NCBI RefSeq assembly: GCF_017640745.1
Contig: NZ_JAEPQA010000022.1
Coordinates: 18,924 to 82,923, forward strand
DNA length: 64,000 nucleotides
Direction of reading: 5' to 3'
From: Nisaea sp.
GTDB taxonomy: Bacteria > Pseudomonadota > Alphaproteobacteria > Thalassobaculales > Thalassobaculaceae
Position 1 is the stretch's first letter. Each line of letters opens with the position of its first letter. Under the pieces are notes generated by a model. The model had not been told where the DNA came from. It saw nothing but the letters and a program-made list of their open reading frames with translations, and ran no database searches. This document shows, in pieces, positions 1 through 9,315 of the stretch. Both the position numbers and the translations under genes were made by a program.

Positions 1-2
1 CC

Positions 3-437
3 GCCGAAGGCTTTCGCCGCCTGAATGCCGCTTTCGGGCGCGCCTGTCTGCCCTGTTTCGTTCCGCCATGGAATCGAATTGCACCTGAGCTGATCGCCGA
101 GCTGACGGCCTGCGGTTTCACGTCCCTCTCGACTTTCGGTCCGCGCCGCGCGGCGGAGCCAGCCCCGGGGTTGAAATGTGTGAACACGCATATTGACGTC
201 ATCGACTGGCGTGGTACCCGTCGCTTTGTCGGCATCGGGGCGGCGCGGGCGGCGATCATACGCCATCTCGCGGCGGTCCGGGCTGGCGCGGCGCAGGCGG
301 AGGAGCCGTGCGGACTCCTGACCCATCATCTGATAATGGTGGAGCAGGACTGGCGCGAACTCGGTACTCTTGCGGCGGAACTGGATGCCCATGAAGCGGT
401 TCGCCTCTGTGCGCCAAGCGACTGTTTTTGCTCATGA
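3..437 (+). CDS. Polysaccharide deacetylase-like protein, C-terminal part
   Basis: The frame is open from the left window edge, so the start is missing; 144 codons are visible before TGA. The readable sequence contains PCFVPPWNRI and, about 45 residues later, NTHIDVIDWRG. These resemble the late motifs of alphaproteobacterial polysaccharide-deacetylase-family proteins (NodB fold), where the PPWN stretch lies in the second half of the barrel. The first ATG in the visible part (171) lies inside the domain and is not a real start. The expected role is hydrolysis of an N-acetyl or related group on a glycan, but the catalytic Asp/His motifs lie outside the window, so activity cannot be judged. The next gene starts 11 bases downstream on the same strand. 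Confidence 0.7.
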   Translation, partial: AEGFRRLNAAFGRACLPCFVPPWNRIAPELIAELTACGFTSLSTFGPRRAAEPAPGLKCVNTHIDVIDWRGTRRFVGIGAARAAIIRHLAAVRAGAAQAEEPCGLLTHHLIMVEQDWRELGTLAAELDAHEAVRLCAPSDCFCS

Positions 438-447
438 AGGATGATGG

Positions 448-948
448 ATGAGCCTGCACGCCTATCAGAAAAACTCTCTTATCGCGGACTATCTGCGCGG
501 CGGGATCGGCTTCGCGGTCACCGCCTTTCCGGTTGTGTTCGCTCCGATGATGGGCACCTTTCAGATCATCTTCGCGCTGATCTCCCTGGTTTTCGCCGGG
601 TTCCTGCTGAAGACATGGCTGCGCGCCCAGACCCGGGTCGAAGTCGCCGACGAGGGCATCAGGACGCTTGGACCCTTCGGAAAGTCGATCGCCTGGCCGG
701 ACCTGACGGCGATGGAGCTGCGCTATTACTCGACCCAGAAAGACAAGGCGAAGGGCTGGATGCATCTGGTCCTAAAGGGCGGCGACGGCGCGAAAATTAC
801 CATCGAATCGACACTTGACGGTTTCGATACGGTGCTTGAGCATGCCGCTGCGGCCGCTGGTCGGAACGGCGTCGCTCTCAACCAGACGACAACGGAAAAC
901 CTAGCAGCCGCAGGGGTATCGATGGGGCTTGCCGCGGGGGATCGCTAG
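448..948 (+). CDS. Small membrane protein, function unknown
   Basis: 166 residues, not recognised. A short polar N-terminus is followed by two close hydrophobic segments (about residues 20-35 and 40-55), then a soluble domain rich in beta-type sequence (about 60-130; TRVEVADEGIRTLGPFGKSI). This looks like the bacterial PH-like arrangement of a two-helix hairpin plus a small beta domain, but that is inference. The C-terminus is Ala-rich. An AAGG just upstream supports the ATG at 448. It sits 11 bases after the deacetylase-like gene and 29 bases before the ABC transporter operon, so it could be cotranscribed with either. Confidence 0.6.
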   Translation: MSLHAYQKNSLIADYLRGGIGFAVTAFPVVFAPMMGTFQIIFALISLVFAGFLLKTWLRAQTRVEVADEGIRTLGPFGKSIAWPDLTAMELRYYSTQKDKAKGWMHLVLKGGDGAKITIESTLDGFDTVLEHAAAAAGRNGVALNQTTTENLAAAGVSMGLAAGDR

Positions 949-977
949 GATGCCGGCGGCGACGGGGAGATGAGGGC

Positions 978-2873
978 ATGGTCGACCAGCTGACACCGCT
1001 TCTGCGGGTCAGGGATCTGCAGGTCGCGTTCGACCTGCCGGGCGGCGAGTTGCTTGCCGTCAACAAGGTTTCCTTCCAGGTTCGCGCCGGCTCGACGGTC
1101 GCCCTCGTCGGCGAGTCCGGCTCCGGCAAGAGCGTCGTCAGTCAGGCCATCATGGGTCTGTTGCCCTCCATCGCGGAGATCCGCGGCGGGTCCATCCTGT
1201 TCGCCGACGACCGGGCCAAGGGTACGATCACCGATATCGCGAGGCTGAAGCGCAACAGCCGCGAGATGCGCCAGATCCGCGGTGGCCGGATCTCGCTGAT
1301 CTTCCAGGAGCCGATGACCTCGCTCTCGCCGCTGCACACGGTGGGTAACCAGATCCGCGAGGCGCTGGAGCTGCATCGAAGCGTCTCCGGGCGCGAGGCG
1401 AACGAGCTGACCGAGGAAATGCTGCGTATGGTCGGCTTCCCGGATCCGGCGCGCGCCATGCGGACCTATCCTTTCGAGCTTTCCGGCGGTCTCCGTCAGC
1501 GCGCGATGATCTCCATGGCGCTGATCTGCCGTCCTTCGCTGCTGATCGCCGACGAGCCGACGACCGCCCTCGACGTCACGATCCAGGCGCAGATCCTGAA
1601 GCTGATCAAGGACCTGCAGGCCGAACTCGGCATGGCCGTCCTGATGATCACCCACGATCTCGGGGTCGTCGCCAACATGGCCGACGACGTGGTCGTGATG
1701 TACCGCGGCCGGATCATGGAAAGCGGCACCCGTGACGAGCTCTACCGCAATCCGCAGCATCCCTACCTGAAGGCGCTGATGGCGGCAGTGCCGCGCTTCA
1801 ACATGGAGCCGGGCGAGCGGCTGGTGCCGATCCGCGAGATCAAGAGCGAGACCGGCCATCTGCTGGCGCCGACCTGCGAGGAGAAGAAGGCGCCCCAGCA
1901 CAAGCCGATCCTCAAGGTCGATAACCTTTCGAAATGTTTTACCATTCGGAAGGGGGCCTGGCTCTCGAGCGAGGAATCGAAGGTCTATGCGCTCGACGAT
2001 GTCAGCTTTGAAGTGAAGCCCGGCGAGTGTCTCGGCCTCGTCGGCGAGTCCGGCTGCGGCAAGACCACGCTCAGCAAGACCATCATGCGGGCGCTGTCCC
2101 CCGATCAGGGCTCCGTCACCTATTGCGATCAGGACGGCGAGATCGACGTGCTCGGGCTTTCCGGCGACGCGCTGACCGGTTTCCGCCAGAAGCTGCAGTT
2201 CGTCTTCCAGGATCCGTTCAGCTCTCTCAACCCCCGCATGACCGTGTTCGATATCGTCAGCGAGCCGCTGGTGATCCACGGGATCGGCGACGATGCCTAC
2301 CGGCGCGAGATGGTGTCCGAACTGATGAAGCTGGTCGGTCTCGACGCGCGGCATCTCAACCGCTATCCGCACAGCTTCTCCGGCGGCCAGCGCCAGCGTA
2401 TCGGCATCGCCCGCGCGCTTGCCCTGAAGCCGCGCATGCTGATCTGCGACGAGCCGGTTTCGGCGCTCGACGTCTCGATCCAGGCACAGGTGCTGAACCT
2501 GCTGAAGGATCTGCAGGAACAGCTGAACCTGACCTATCTCTTCATTTCGCATAACCTTGCGGTGGTGGATTACATCGCCGACCGGATCGCGGTGATGTGC
2601 GCCGGACGGCTGGTCGAGCTGGCGCCGCGCGAGGAGCTGTTCCGCAACCCGGTGCATCCCTACACCAAGGCGCTCTTGCGCGCGGTTCCGGATCCGAGCC
2701 TCGACAACCCGCTTGATTTCGAAGCCGTAATGGATCAGCGCTGCTCGGTTCCTTCCGAATGGCCGGCGCCCTTCACAGTGAGCGAGCAGACCCATCCGCG
2801 CCTGATCGATCTCGGTGGCGGGCATTTCGTGCGCGCCGACGAATCCGCTCTGACCTTGAGGTTGGCATCGTGA
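978..2873 (+). CDS. Peptide-type ABC transporter, fused double ATPase
   Basis: 631 residues holding two complete ATPase domains of the Opp/Dpp class, equivalent to DppD and DppF fused. Domain 1 has Walker A GESGSGKS (about 45-52), signature LSGGLRQRA and Walker [13 protein letters not shown]. Domain 2 has GESGCGKT (about 354-361), [14 protein letters not shown] and [11 protein letters not shown], and ends in the oligopeptide-type C-terminal extension with [11 protein letters not shown]. It should hydrolyse ATP on the cytoplasmic side to power the two permeases downstream. Its TGA overlaps the GTG start of the binding-protein gene, showing tight translational coupling. The substrate (peptide, opine or other small solute) cannot be read from this subunit. 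Confidence 0.93.
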   Translation: MVDQLTPLLRVRDLQVAFDLPGGELLAVNKVSFQVRAGSTVALVGESGSGKSVVSQAIMGLLPSIAEIRGGSILFADDRAKGTITDIARLKRNSREMRQIRGGRISLIFQEPMTSLSPLHTVGNQIREALELHRSVSGREANELTEEMLRMVGFPDPARAMRTYPFELSGGLRQRAMISMALICRPSLLIADEPTTALDVTIQAQILKLIKDLQAELGMAVLMITHDLGVVANMADDVVVMYRGRIMESGTRDELYRNPQHPYLKALMAAVPRFNMEPGERLVPIREIKSETGHLLAPTCEEKKAPQHKPILKVDNLSKCFTIRKGAWLSSEESKVYALDDVSFEVKPGECLGLVGESGCGKTTLSKTIMRALSPDQGSVTYCDQDGEIDVLGLSGDALTGFRQKLQFVFQDPFSSLNPRMTVFDIVSEPLVIHGIGDDAYRREMVSELMKLVGLDARHLNRYPHSFSGGQRQRIGIARALALKPRMLICDEPVSALDVSIQAQVLNLLKDLQEQLNLTYLFISHNLAVVDYIADRIAVMCAGRLVELAPREELFRNPVHPYTKALLRAVPDPSLDNPLDFEAVMDQRCSVPSEWPAPFTVSEQTHPRLIDLGGGHFVRADESALTLRLAS

Positions 2874-4783
2874 AGCTGCGCGCCCTCCTTTCTGCAATCG
2901 TGTTTGCGGCCGTCGCGGCGACAGCCTCCGCCGGGGAAGTTCCATATCTTGCCAAGGATGTCGCGAGCGGCGTGCTTCCGCCGGTGACGGAGCGTCTGCC
3001 GCAGCCGCCCCTGACCGTCGATTTCGCGGCGCGCGGGCAGACGCTCGGCAAATATGGCGGCACGATGCGGATGCTGATGGCGCGCAGCAAGGACACGCGG
3101 CAGATGACGGTCTACGGCTATGCCCGTCTGGTGAGCCACCGTCCCGGAGATTTCGAACTCTTCGCCGACATCCTCGAGAGCTTCGAGGTCGAGGACGAGA
3201 GGGTCTTCACCTTCACGCTGCGCCGGAACCATCGCTGGTCCGACGGCCATCCCTTCACGACAGAGGATTTCCGCTACTTCTGGGAAGACGTCGCGAACAA
3301 CGAGGAGCTTTCGCCGGCCGGTCCGCCCAACCTGATGCTGGTGGATGGCGAGGCGCCGCTCTTCCAGGTGCTCGACGAGCGCACGGTGCGCTACAGCTGG
3401 TCGAAACCGAACCCGGATTTCCTGCCGTCGCTCGCCAAGGCGAGTCCGCTCTACCTCTACCGCCCGGCGCATTATCTGAAGCCGTTCCATGCCGCCTACG
3501 CGCCGGCGGAGGAGCTGGCGAAGCGGGTCGAGGAGGCGCACCAGCGCAACTGGGCGGCGCTGCACAACAAGATGGACAACCTCTATCGGATGGATAATCC
3601 GGACCTGCCGGTGCTGCAGCCCTGGAAGGTCACGGGCAGCGCGACCTCGACCCGGTTCCGGTTCGAGCGCAATCCGTACTTCCACCGGGTCGATCCCGAG
3701 GGCCGTCAGCTGCCCTATATCGACGAGGTCATTTTCGACGTGGCGAGCCCTGGCCTGATCCCGGCCAAGGTCGGCTCCGGCGATGCGGATCTTCAGGCGC
3801 GCTATCTTTCCTTCGACGATTACACCTTCCTGAAGCAGGCCGAGGACCGGTTCCCGTTCGAGACCCGGCTCTGGCGGACCGCCAAGGGCTCTCAGGTGGC
3901 GCTTTATCCCAACCTCAATGCGGCCGACCCTGTCTGGCGCGAGCTGTTCCGCGACGTGCGCTTCCGCCGCGCGCTCTCGCTGGCGATCAACCGGCACGAG
4001 ATCAACCAGGTGATCTATTACGGGCTCGCCTATGAGGGGAATGACACGGTTCTTCCCGCCTCGCCGCTCTACGAGAAGGACTATCAGACCCGCTGGGCCC
4101 GGTTCGACCTGAAGCAGGCGAACCGGCTGCTCGACGAAATCGGCCTCCCGCGCGACGAGGACGGGATCCGGCACCTGCCGGACGGCCGGCCGCTGGAACT
4201 GATCGTCGAGACCGCCGGCGAGAGCACCAAGCAGACCGATATCCTGTCGCTGATCCACGATTCCTGGCTCGATGCGGGGATCAAGCTCTTCACCCGCCCG
4301 TCCCAGCGCAACGTCTTCCGCAACCGGGTGTTCGCCGGCGAGACGCTGGTCTCCGTCTGGTCCGGGGTCGAGAACGGGCTCGCCACCGCGGACACAAGTC
4401 CCGCCGACTTCGTGCCCTACTCCCAGCAGCAGCTGCAATGGCCGAAATGGGGCCAGTATATCGAAACCGGCGGACAGTCCGGCGAGGAGATCGAGCTCGA
4501 GCCGGCGCAGCGCCTCCGGGAACTTTATTACCGCTGGCGCGACGCCAGTACGAAGGCGGCGAAGCGCGCGGCCTGGAAGGAGATTCTGGAGATCAATGCG
4601 GACCAGGTCTTCAGCATCGGCCTCGTCTCCGGCGTTCTGCAGCCTGTCGTGGTGCATTCCAACCTGCAGAACGTGCCGAAGGAAGCGATCTACAACTGGG
4701 ATCCGGGAGCGCATTTCGGCGTCTATCTGCCCGATACCTTCTGGTTCGGCGAAACGCCGGCCAAGAACGCAAGCGCGGACTAG
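2870..4783 (+). CDS. ABC transporter periplasmic substrate-binding protein, family 5
   Basis: 637 residues from a GTG start that overlaps the ATPase stop (GTGA). An upstream ATG at 2759 would run through the ATPase gene and hide the signal peptide, so it was rejected. From the GTG the protein begins with a Lys/Arg pair, a hydrophobic core and an Ala-x-Ala cleavage site near residue 21. The body has family 5 (OppA/DppA) features: FTLRRNHRWSDGHPFTTEDF near 115 and FRRALSLAINRHEINQVIY near 365. At over 600 residues it is at the long end of the family, like binding proteins for larger peptides. It should deliver substrate to the permeases encoded directly downstream. Confidence 0.9.
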   Translation: MKLRALLSAIVFAAVAATASAGEVPYLAKDVASGVLPPVTERLPQPPLTVDFAARGQTLGKYGGTMRMLMARSKDTRQMTVYGYARLVSHRPGDFELFADILESFEVEDERVFTFTLRRNHRWSDGHPFTTEDFRYFWEDVANNEELSPAGPPNLMLVDGEAPLFQVLDERTVRYSWSKPNPDFLPSLAKASPLYLYRPAHYLKPFHAAYAPAEELAKRVEEAHQRNWAALHNKMDNLYRMDNPDLPVLQPWKVTGSATSTRFRFERNPYFHRVDPEGRQLPYIDEVIFDVASPGLIPAKVGSGDADLQARYLSFDDYTFLKQAEDRFPFETRLWRTAKGSQVALYPNLNAADPVWRELFRDVRFRRALSLAINRHEINQVIYYGLAYEGNDTVLPASPLYEKDYQTRWARFDLKQANRLLDEIGLPRDEDGIRHLPDGRPLELIVETAGESTKQTDILSLIHDSWLDAGIKLFTRPSQRNVFRNRVFAGETLVSVWSGVENGLATADTSPADFVPYSQQQLQWPKWGQYIETGGQSGEEIELEPAQRLRELYYRWRDASTKAAKRAAWKEILEINADQVFSIGLVSGVLQPVVVHSNLQNVPKEAIYNWDPGAHFGVYLPDTFWFGETPAKNASAD

Positions 4784-4795
4784 GGGAGAGAAGAC

Positions 4796-5794
4796 GTGCT
4801 GACCTACCTGATCCGCCGCATCCTGATCATGATCCCGACGCTGATCGCCATCAGCATCATCACCTTCGTCATCATCCAGCTCCCGCCCGGCGATTATCTG
4901 ACCACGATGATCAACGAGATGCAGAGCCAGGGCGAGAATGTCGACCAGTCGAAGATCGAGGCGCTCCGGGCGCAGTACGGTCTCGACCGGCCGATGTACG
5001 AGCAGTATTTCCTCTGGGCGACCGGGCTGCTCCGGGGCGACTACGGCTATTCCTTCGAGTACCAGCTTCCGGTGGCGGACGTGGTCGGGGACCGGGTGTT
5101 CCTGACCTTCGTGCTCAATTTCGCGACCATCCTTTTCATCTGGGCGGTCGCCTTCCCGATCGGCATCTATTCCGCCTGCAACCAGTACAGCCTCACCGAT
5201 TACGGCCTGACCTTCGTCGGTTTCATCGGTCTGGCGACGCCAAACTTCCTGCTCGCGCTGATCCTGCTCTATCTCGCCAATATCTGGTTCGGCACCTCGA
5301 TCGGCGGGCTGATGGATCCGCAATATCTCGACCAGCCCTGGAGCATGGCCAAGGCGCTGTCGGTGCTTGAGCATCTCTGGGTCCCGGTCGTCGTCATCGG
5401 CACCTCGGGCACCGCGGCGATGATCCGGCGGCTGCGTGCCAACCTGCTGGACGAGCTGCAGAAACAGTATGTGATCACCGCCCGCGCCAAGGGCCTGCCG
5501 CCGTTCCGCGCGCTGATGAAATATCCGCTCCGGATGTCGCTGAACCCCTTCATTGCCGATATCGGCAACATGCTGCCGCAGGTCATCTCCGGCTCCGCCG
5601 TGGTCTCCATGGTGCTGTCGCTGCCGACCACCGGGCCGATGCTGATCGGCGCACTGCAGAGCCAGGACATGTATCTCGCGGGCTCCTTCCTGATGTTCCT
5701 CGCGCTGCTCACGGTGATCGGGATGTTCGTCTCCGACCTGCTGCTTGCGCTGCTCGATCCGCGGATCCGGCTCGGCGGGGGGGCCAATCGATGA
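4796..5794 (+). CDS. ABC transporter permease, DppB type
   Basis: 332 residues, GTG start preceded by GGGAGAGAAG. The N-terminus (YLIRRILIMIPTLIAISIIT) is the usual first helix of DppB/OppB permeases, followed by a large periplasmic loop and five further membrane segments. The EAA-type coupling loop lies near ITARAKGLP (about residues 223-231). It forms the membrane channel with the DppC-type partner, whose start overlaps this stop by four bases (ATGA). The gene is 12 bases after the binding-protein gene, so it belongs to the same operon. Confidence 0.92.
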   Translation: MLTYLIRRILIMIPTLIAISIITFVIIQLPPGDYLTTMINEMQSQGENVDQSKIEALRAQYGLDRPMYEQYFLWATGLLRGDYGYSFEYQLPVADVVGDRVFLTFVLNFATILFIWAVAFPIGIYSACNQYSLTDYGLTFVGFIGLATPNFLLALILLYLANIWFGTSIGGLMDPQYLDQPWSMAKALSVLEHLWVPVVVIGTSGTAAMIRRLRANLLDELQKQYVITARAKGLPPFRALMKYPLRMSLNPFIADIGNMLPQVISGSAVVSMVLSLPTTGPMLIGALQSQDMYLAGSFLMFLALLTVIGMFVSDLLLALLDPRIRLGGGANR

Positions 5795-6963
5795 GCATCT
5801 CCTCGAGCGAAGGCCCGCGCACCGACCATTACGTCAACCGGGAGCCGTTCAACCCCGATACGGACACGGTCCTGACGCCGGAGCAGGAACGCTACTACAT
5901 GGCGTCCCAGTGGCAGATGATGTGGTGGAAGCTGAAGCGCCACCGCGTCGCGGTCATTTCGGGTCTCTTCCTGGTCCTGCTCTATCTCTCGACCATCATC
6001 AGCGAGATGATCGCGCCCTATGGGCTGGCCACGCGGCACACGGATTCGATCTACGCGCCGCCGCAGCGGGTCCACCTGTTCCACGAGGGCAGCTTCGTCG
6101 GTCCGTTCGTCTACGGGCTCGACTACAGCCTGAACATGCGCAACCTGAAGCGCGAATACACGCCGAACCCGGAAAAGGTCCAGAAACTCCGCTTCTTCTG
6201 CAGCGGCGATCCCTACAAGTTCTGGGGCATGGCGGAGATGGACTTCCATCTTGTCTGTCCGGCGGAAGGTGGCACCTTCTTCCTGCTCGGCACCGACCGG
6301 CTCGGGCGCGACATGTTCTCGCGCATCATCTACGGCACCCGGATCTCGCTCACCGTCGGCCTGATCGGCATCGCCGTCAGCTTCGTGCTCGGCATCGTCA
6401 TCGGCGGCATGGCTGGATATTACGGCGGCTGGGTCGACAGCCTGACCCAGCGCGTCATCGAGGTGATCCGCTCGTTCCCGGAACTGCCGCTCTGGATGGC
6501 GCTCTCGGCGGCCCTGCCGGTCACCTGGAGCCCGATCCTGATCTATTTCGGCATCACGATCATCCTCGGCCTCCTAGACTGGACCGGCCTTGCGCGGGCG
6601 GTGCGCTCGAAGCTCCTGGCCCTGCGGGAGGAGGATTTCGCGGTCGCCGCCCAGCTGATGGGCGCGAAGCCGAAACGGATCATCGGCCGTCACCTGCTGC
6701 CGAGCTTCATGAGCCACCTGATCGCTTCGGCGACGCTCTCGATCCCGTCGATGATCCTCGGCGAGACGGCGCTGAGCTTCCTCGGGCTCGGGCTGCGTCC
6801 TCCGATCACCTCCTGGGGCGTGCTGCTGACCGAGGCGCAGAACATCAATGCGGTCGAACTCTACCCCTGGATCATGGCGCCTGTGGTGCCGGTGATCCTG
6901 GTCGTGCTTGCCTTCAATTTCTTCGGTGACGGGCTGCGCGACGCAGCGGATCCCTACAAGTAA
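5791..6963 (+). CDS. ABC transporter permease, DppC type
   Basis: 390 residues. The start overlaps the DppB-type stop (ATGA). The N-terminus is long and polar, the first membrane segment is at about residues 52-72, and a periplasmic insert of about 100 residues precedes LGTDRLGRDMFSRIIYG, the hallmark of DppC/OppC proteins. The coupling loop AQLMGAKPKRIIGRHLLP is present at about 287-304. The insert is longer than in E. coli DppC and matches the subgroup that pairs with 600-residue binding proteins. It is the last gene of the transporter operon; pgk follows after 80 bases. Confidence 0.92.
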   Translation: MSISSSEGPRTDHYVNREPFNPDTDTVLTPEQERYYMASQWQMMWWKLKRHRVAVISGLFLVLLYLSTIISEMIAPYGLATRHTDSIYAPPQRVHLFHEGSFVGPFVYGLDYSLNMRNLKREYTPNPEKVQKLRFFCSGDPYKFWGMAEMDFHLVCPAEGGTFFLLGTDRLGRDMFSRIIYGTRISLTVGLIGIAVSFVLGIVIGGMAGYYGGWVDSLTQRVIEVIRSFPELPLWMALSAALPVTWSPILIYFGITIILGLLDWTGLARAVRSKLLALREEDFAVAAQLMGAKPKRIIGRHLLPSFMSHLIASATLSIPSMILGETALSFLGLGLRPPITSWGVLLTEAQNINAVELYPWIMAPVVPVILVVLAFNFFGDGLRDAADPYK

Positions 6964-6980
6964 GTACCGGCCGGAACGAG

Positions 6981-7021
6981 TGTGCTTGAAACGCCGGGCC
7001 GTCTGTGTTTGAAAGCGCCGG
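6981..7021 (+). repeat. Two imperfect direct repeats upstream of pgk
   Basis: TGTGCTTGAAACGCCGG (6981-6997) and TGTGTTTGAAAGCGCCGG (7004-7021) differ by one substitution and one inserted G, with a period of about 23 bases. They lie in the 80-base gap before pgk. They could be a regulator site or a local duplication; no matching -10 box was seen. Confidence 0.4.
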
Positions 7022-7043
7022 AAATCCGCGGGGAGCAAGAAAC

Positions 7044-8246
7044 ATGTCAGCCTATCGCACTCTCGATACCCTCGATGCCAACGGCCGCACGGTTCTGCTG
7101 CGCGTGGATCTGAACGTTCCGATGAAGGACGGCAAGGTGACGGACGCGACGCGCATCGAACGCGCCGCCCCGACCATTCTCGCGCTGAGCAAGAAGGGTG
7201 CGAAGGTCGTCGTGCTGTCGCATTTCGGCCGGCCCAAGGGCGAGCGGGTCGCGGACATGTCGCTCGCGCCGATCGCGCAGCCGCTTTCGGACGCGCTGGG
7301 CGGCGTGCCGGTCGGCTTTGCCGAGGACTGCATCGGTGCCCCCGCGGAAAAGGCGGTCACGGCGATGAATGCCGGCGATGTGCTGATCCTCGAGAACCTC
7401 CGCTTCCACAAGGGCGAGGAAAAGAACGACGCGGCCTTCACCAAGGCGCTGGCGAAGCTCGGCGACATCTATGTGAACGACGCCTTCGCGACGGCGCACC
7501 GCGCCCATGCCTCGACCGAGGGGCTCGCCCACCATCTGCCGGCCTTTGCCGGGTTGCTGATGCAGGCGGAGCTGGAAGCGCTCGGCAACGCACTCGAATC
7601 TCCGGAGCGTCCCGTCGTCGCGGTGGTCGGCGGTGCCAAGGTCTCCACCAAACTGGAGCTGCTCGGCAACCTGCTGCCCAAGGTCGACTATCTGATCATC
7701 GGTGGCGGCATGGCCAATACCTTCCTCTTTGCGCAGGGGCACGAGGTCGGCAAGTCACTGGCCGAGCGCGATCTCGCCGATACCGCGCGGGCAATCATTG
7801 CGAAAGCGGAACAGGAAGGCTGCACGATCTGCCTGCAGACGGACTGTGTTGTCGCCGCTGAATTCGCAGCCGGCGCGCCGTCCGAAGTCGTGCCCGTATC
7901 CGCCGTTCCCGGCGACAAGATGATCCTCGATGCAGGCCCGGAAAGCGTGGCGGCCTTCGCCGAGGTGCTGCGCGACAGCGAGACGCTGGTCTGGAACGGC
8001 CCGCTCGGTGCTTTCGAGATCCCGCCGTTCGACGCGGGCACCGTCGCGCTCGCCAAGACGGCGGCCGAACTGACCGATCAGGGGGCGCTGCTCAGCGTCG
8101 CCGGCGGTGGCGATACCGTTGCCGCGCTCGTCCATGCGGGTGTCGCCGGGCGCTTCAGCTACGTGTCGACGGCAGGCGGCGCCTTCCTCGAATGGCTTGA
8201 GGGCAAGACGCTTCCCGGGGTCGCCGCGCTGATGACGGACAAGTAG
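7044..8246 (+). CDS. pgk: Phosphoglycerate kinase
   Basis: 400 residues, the normal length. It interconverts 1,3-bisphosphoglycerate plus ADP with 3-phosphoglycerate plus ATP in glycolysis and gluconeogenesis, in the cytoplasm. Motifs are [16 protein letters not shown] near the N-terminus, SHFGRPKG, a hinge with [28 protein letters not shown], and the nucleotide loop GGGDTVAAL near the end. The ATG at 7044 follows GGGGAGCAAGAAAC; an in-frame ATG at 7005 would add 13 residues with no family match. It stands alone here; gap and fba are not next to it. Confidence 0.97.
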   Translation: MSAYRTLDTLDANGRTVLLRVDLNVPMKDGKVTDATRIERAAPTILALSKKGAKVVVLSHFGRPKGERVADMSLAPIAQPLSDALGGVPVGFAEDCIGAPAEKAVTAMNAGDVLILENLRFHKGEEKNDAAFTKALAKLGDIYVNDAFATAHRAHASTEGLAHHLPAFAGLLMQAELEALGNALESPERPVVAVVGGAKVSTKLELLGNLLPKVDYLIIGGGMANTFLFAQGHEVGKSLAERDLADTARAIIAKAEQEGCTICLQTDCVVAAEFAAGAPSEVVPVSAVPGDKMILDAGPESVAAFAEVLRDSETLVWNGPLGAFEIPPFDAGTVALAKTAAELTDQGALLSVAGGGDTVAALVHAGVAGRFSYVSTAGGAFLEWLEGKTLPGVAALMTDK

Positions 8247-8281
8247 TCCCGGTCAGCGAATCGCCGGAAACCAAGGGTTTG

Positions 8282-8310
8282 TTGACATTTTACCTGCTCC
8301 ACTCCATATT
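8282..8310 (+). promoter_or_regulatory. Sigma-70-type promoter for the small gene at 8332
   Basis: TTGACA (8282-8287), a 17-base spacer and CATATT (8305-8310). The -35 is a perfect consensus and the -10 matches four of six. Transcription would begin around 8317, leaving a leader of about 15 bases that holds GGAGAAGG just before the ATG. It is one of the two clearest promoters in the window. Confidence 0.65.
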
Positions 8311-8331
8311 TGGGTGTGCTGGAGAAGGTAA

Positions 8332-8568
8332 ATGATACCCGCTGTACCTGTCACAGTTCCGCTGAATGCGACGCTCCCGACACTGGTTGTCCCCCGGCCG
8401 GTGGAGCAGGAGCGTGACCGGAACAATGCGCTGACGGCAGCGGCGGTCGCCAGTTCCGACGAAAACAGTGAAATTCAGGGCGATAACGAGCGTGCGACCG
8501 CACTGCGCAATTCCGCCCGCAGGGAGACACGGCGCGAACGCGGCGATGCCATAGACATCCTCGTGTGA
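8332..8568 (+). CDS. Small protein, function unknown
   Basis: 78 residues, not recognised. The N-terminal third is hydrophobic and proline/valine-rich (MIPAVPVTVPLNATLPTLVV); the rest is polar and charged with many Arg, Glu and Asp, ending in DAIDILV. There is no clear signal peptide or membrane helix. The case for a real gene rests on context: a consensus promoter at 8282-8310, GGAGAAGG a few bases before the ATG, and a hairpin with a T-run 25 bases after the stop. It is a self-contained transcription unit between pgk and the NUDIX gene. Confidence 0.65.
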   Translation: MIPAVPVTVPLNATLPTLVVPRPVEQERDRNNALTAAAVASSDENSEIQGDNERATALRNSARRETRRERGDAIDILV

Positions 8569-8592
8569 GTTCGGAAACGGTCCAGGAATTCG

Positions 8593-8625
8593 AGCGCGGC
8601 CTGCAACAGGGCCGCGCTTTCTTTT
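8593..8625 (+). terminator. Rho-independent terminator after the 78-residue gene
   Basis: A perfect 9-bp stem, AGCGCGGCC (8593-8601) with GGCCGCGCT (8610-8618), has an 8-base loop and is followed by TTTCTTTTG. It closes the small gene that starts at 8332. Confidence 0.8.
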
Positions 8626-8675
8626 GCCCGCGGCTCTGCTAGGGTTTTCGCGCGAGGTCTGGAACGGGGAGCGTG

Positions 8676-9212
8676 ATGACCGGAGAGCAAGGCAAGCCAA
8701 AGGGACCGGTGACGAAACTGGTGCCGGAGGGCGACGAGCGTGAGCGCCTGGTCTGCACCGATTGCGGCTTCATCAACTATATCAATCCGAAAATCGTGGT
8801 CGGCGCGGTGGTGACCTGGGAGGACAGGTTCCTGCTCTGCAAGCGCGCGATTCCGCCGCGCCTCGGCTACTGGACGCTTCCGGCCGGTTTCATGGAGGAG
8901 GGCGAGTCGACCCAGGACGGCGCCGCCCGTGAGGCCTGGGAGGAAGCGCGGGCCCGGATCGAGATCGGCCCGCTGCTCGGCGTCTACAATATTCCCCGGA
9001 TCAGCCAGGTGCAGATGATCTACCGCGCCCGCCTGCTCTCGGAGGAGATCGCGCCGGGGCCGGAAAGCCAGGATGTCGGGCTCTTCACCTGGGACGAGAT
9101 CCCGTGGGACGAGATCGCCTTCCCGAGCGTCCACTGGGCCTTCGCGCATTACCGGGAGACGCTGGGGCAGGACGAGTTCGCCCCCCGTTCCGAAATGCCG
9201 ATGGGGGTGTGA
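8676..9212 (+). CDS. NUDIX hydrolase with N-terminal zinc-ribbon-like motif
   Basis: 178 residues from ATG 8676; GTG at 8673 is directly adjacent in frame and also possible (GGGGAGC lies upstream). A CTDCG motif near residue 27 and [14 protein letters not shown] resemble the short zinc-ribbon leader of NudC-like and YjaD-like NUDIX proteins, but only one Cys pair is visible. The NUDIX box runs through [20 protein letters not shown], with the expected Gly, REAxEE and Glu residues. One expects cleavage of a nucleoside diphosphate linked to another group, with Mg2+. The substrate is not predictable. It converges on ftsY across a palindromic repeat. Confidence 0.88.
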   Translation: MTGEQGKPKGPVTKLVPEGDERERLVCTDCGFINYINPKIVVGAVVTWEDRFLLCKRAIPPRLGYWTLPAGFMEEGESTQDGAAREAWEEARARIEIGPLLGVYNIPRISQVQMIYRARLLSEEIAPGPESQDVGLFTWDEIPWDEIAFPSVHWAFAHYRETLGQDEFAPRSEMPMGV

Positions 9213-9223
9213 GCGTTCTATAT

Positions 9224-9303
9224 GTCGTTATCCCGGACTTGATCCGGGACCTCGTCGAACCCCAGGGCTCAGAAAGGTCCCGGCTCGGTGGCCGGAATGA
9301 CGG
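9224..9303. repeat. Imperfect palindromic repeat element between NUDIX gene and ftsY
   Basis: Left arm 9224-9251 (starts GTCGTTATCCCGG, ends CCGGGACC) pairs with right arm 9276-9303 (starts GGTCCCGG, ends CCGGAATGACGG), with a 24-base loop. It fits in the 103-base gap between two convergent stops. From memory, elements with this GTCAT..CCGG / CCGG..ATGAC form are dispersed in many alphaproteobacterial genomes. It could also act as a bidirectional transcript end, but there is no T-run. Confidence 0.6.
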
Positions 9304-9315
9304 CAAGAGAAGGAG

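Noticed and set aside
945..5374. Very long open frames on the minus strand opposite the ABC transporter genes
   Set aside because: They are antisense to clear, motif-bearing genes, are full of His/Arg/Asp/Leu runs typical of reversed high-GC codons, and show no family motif.
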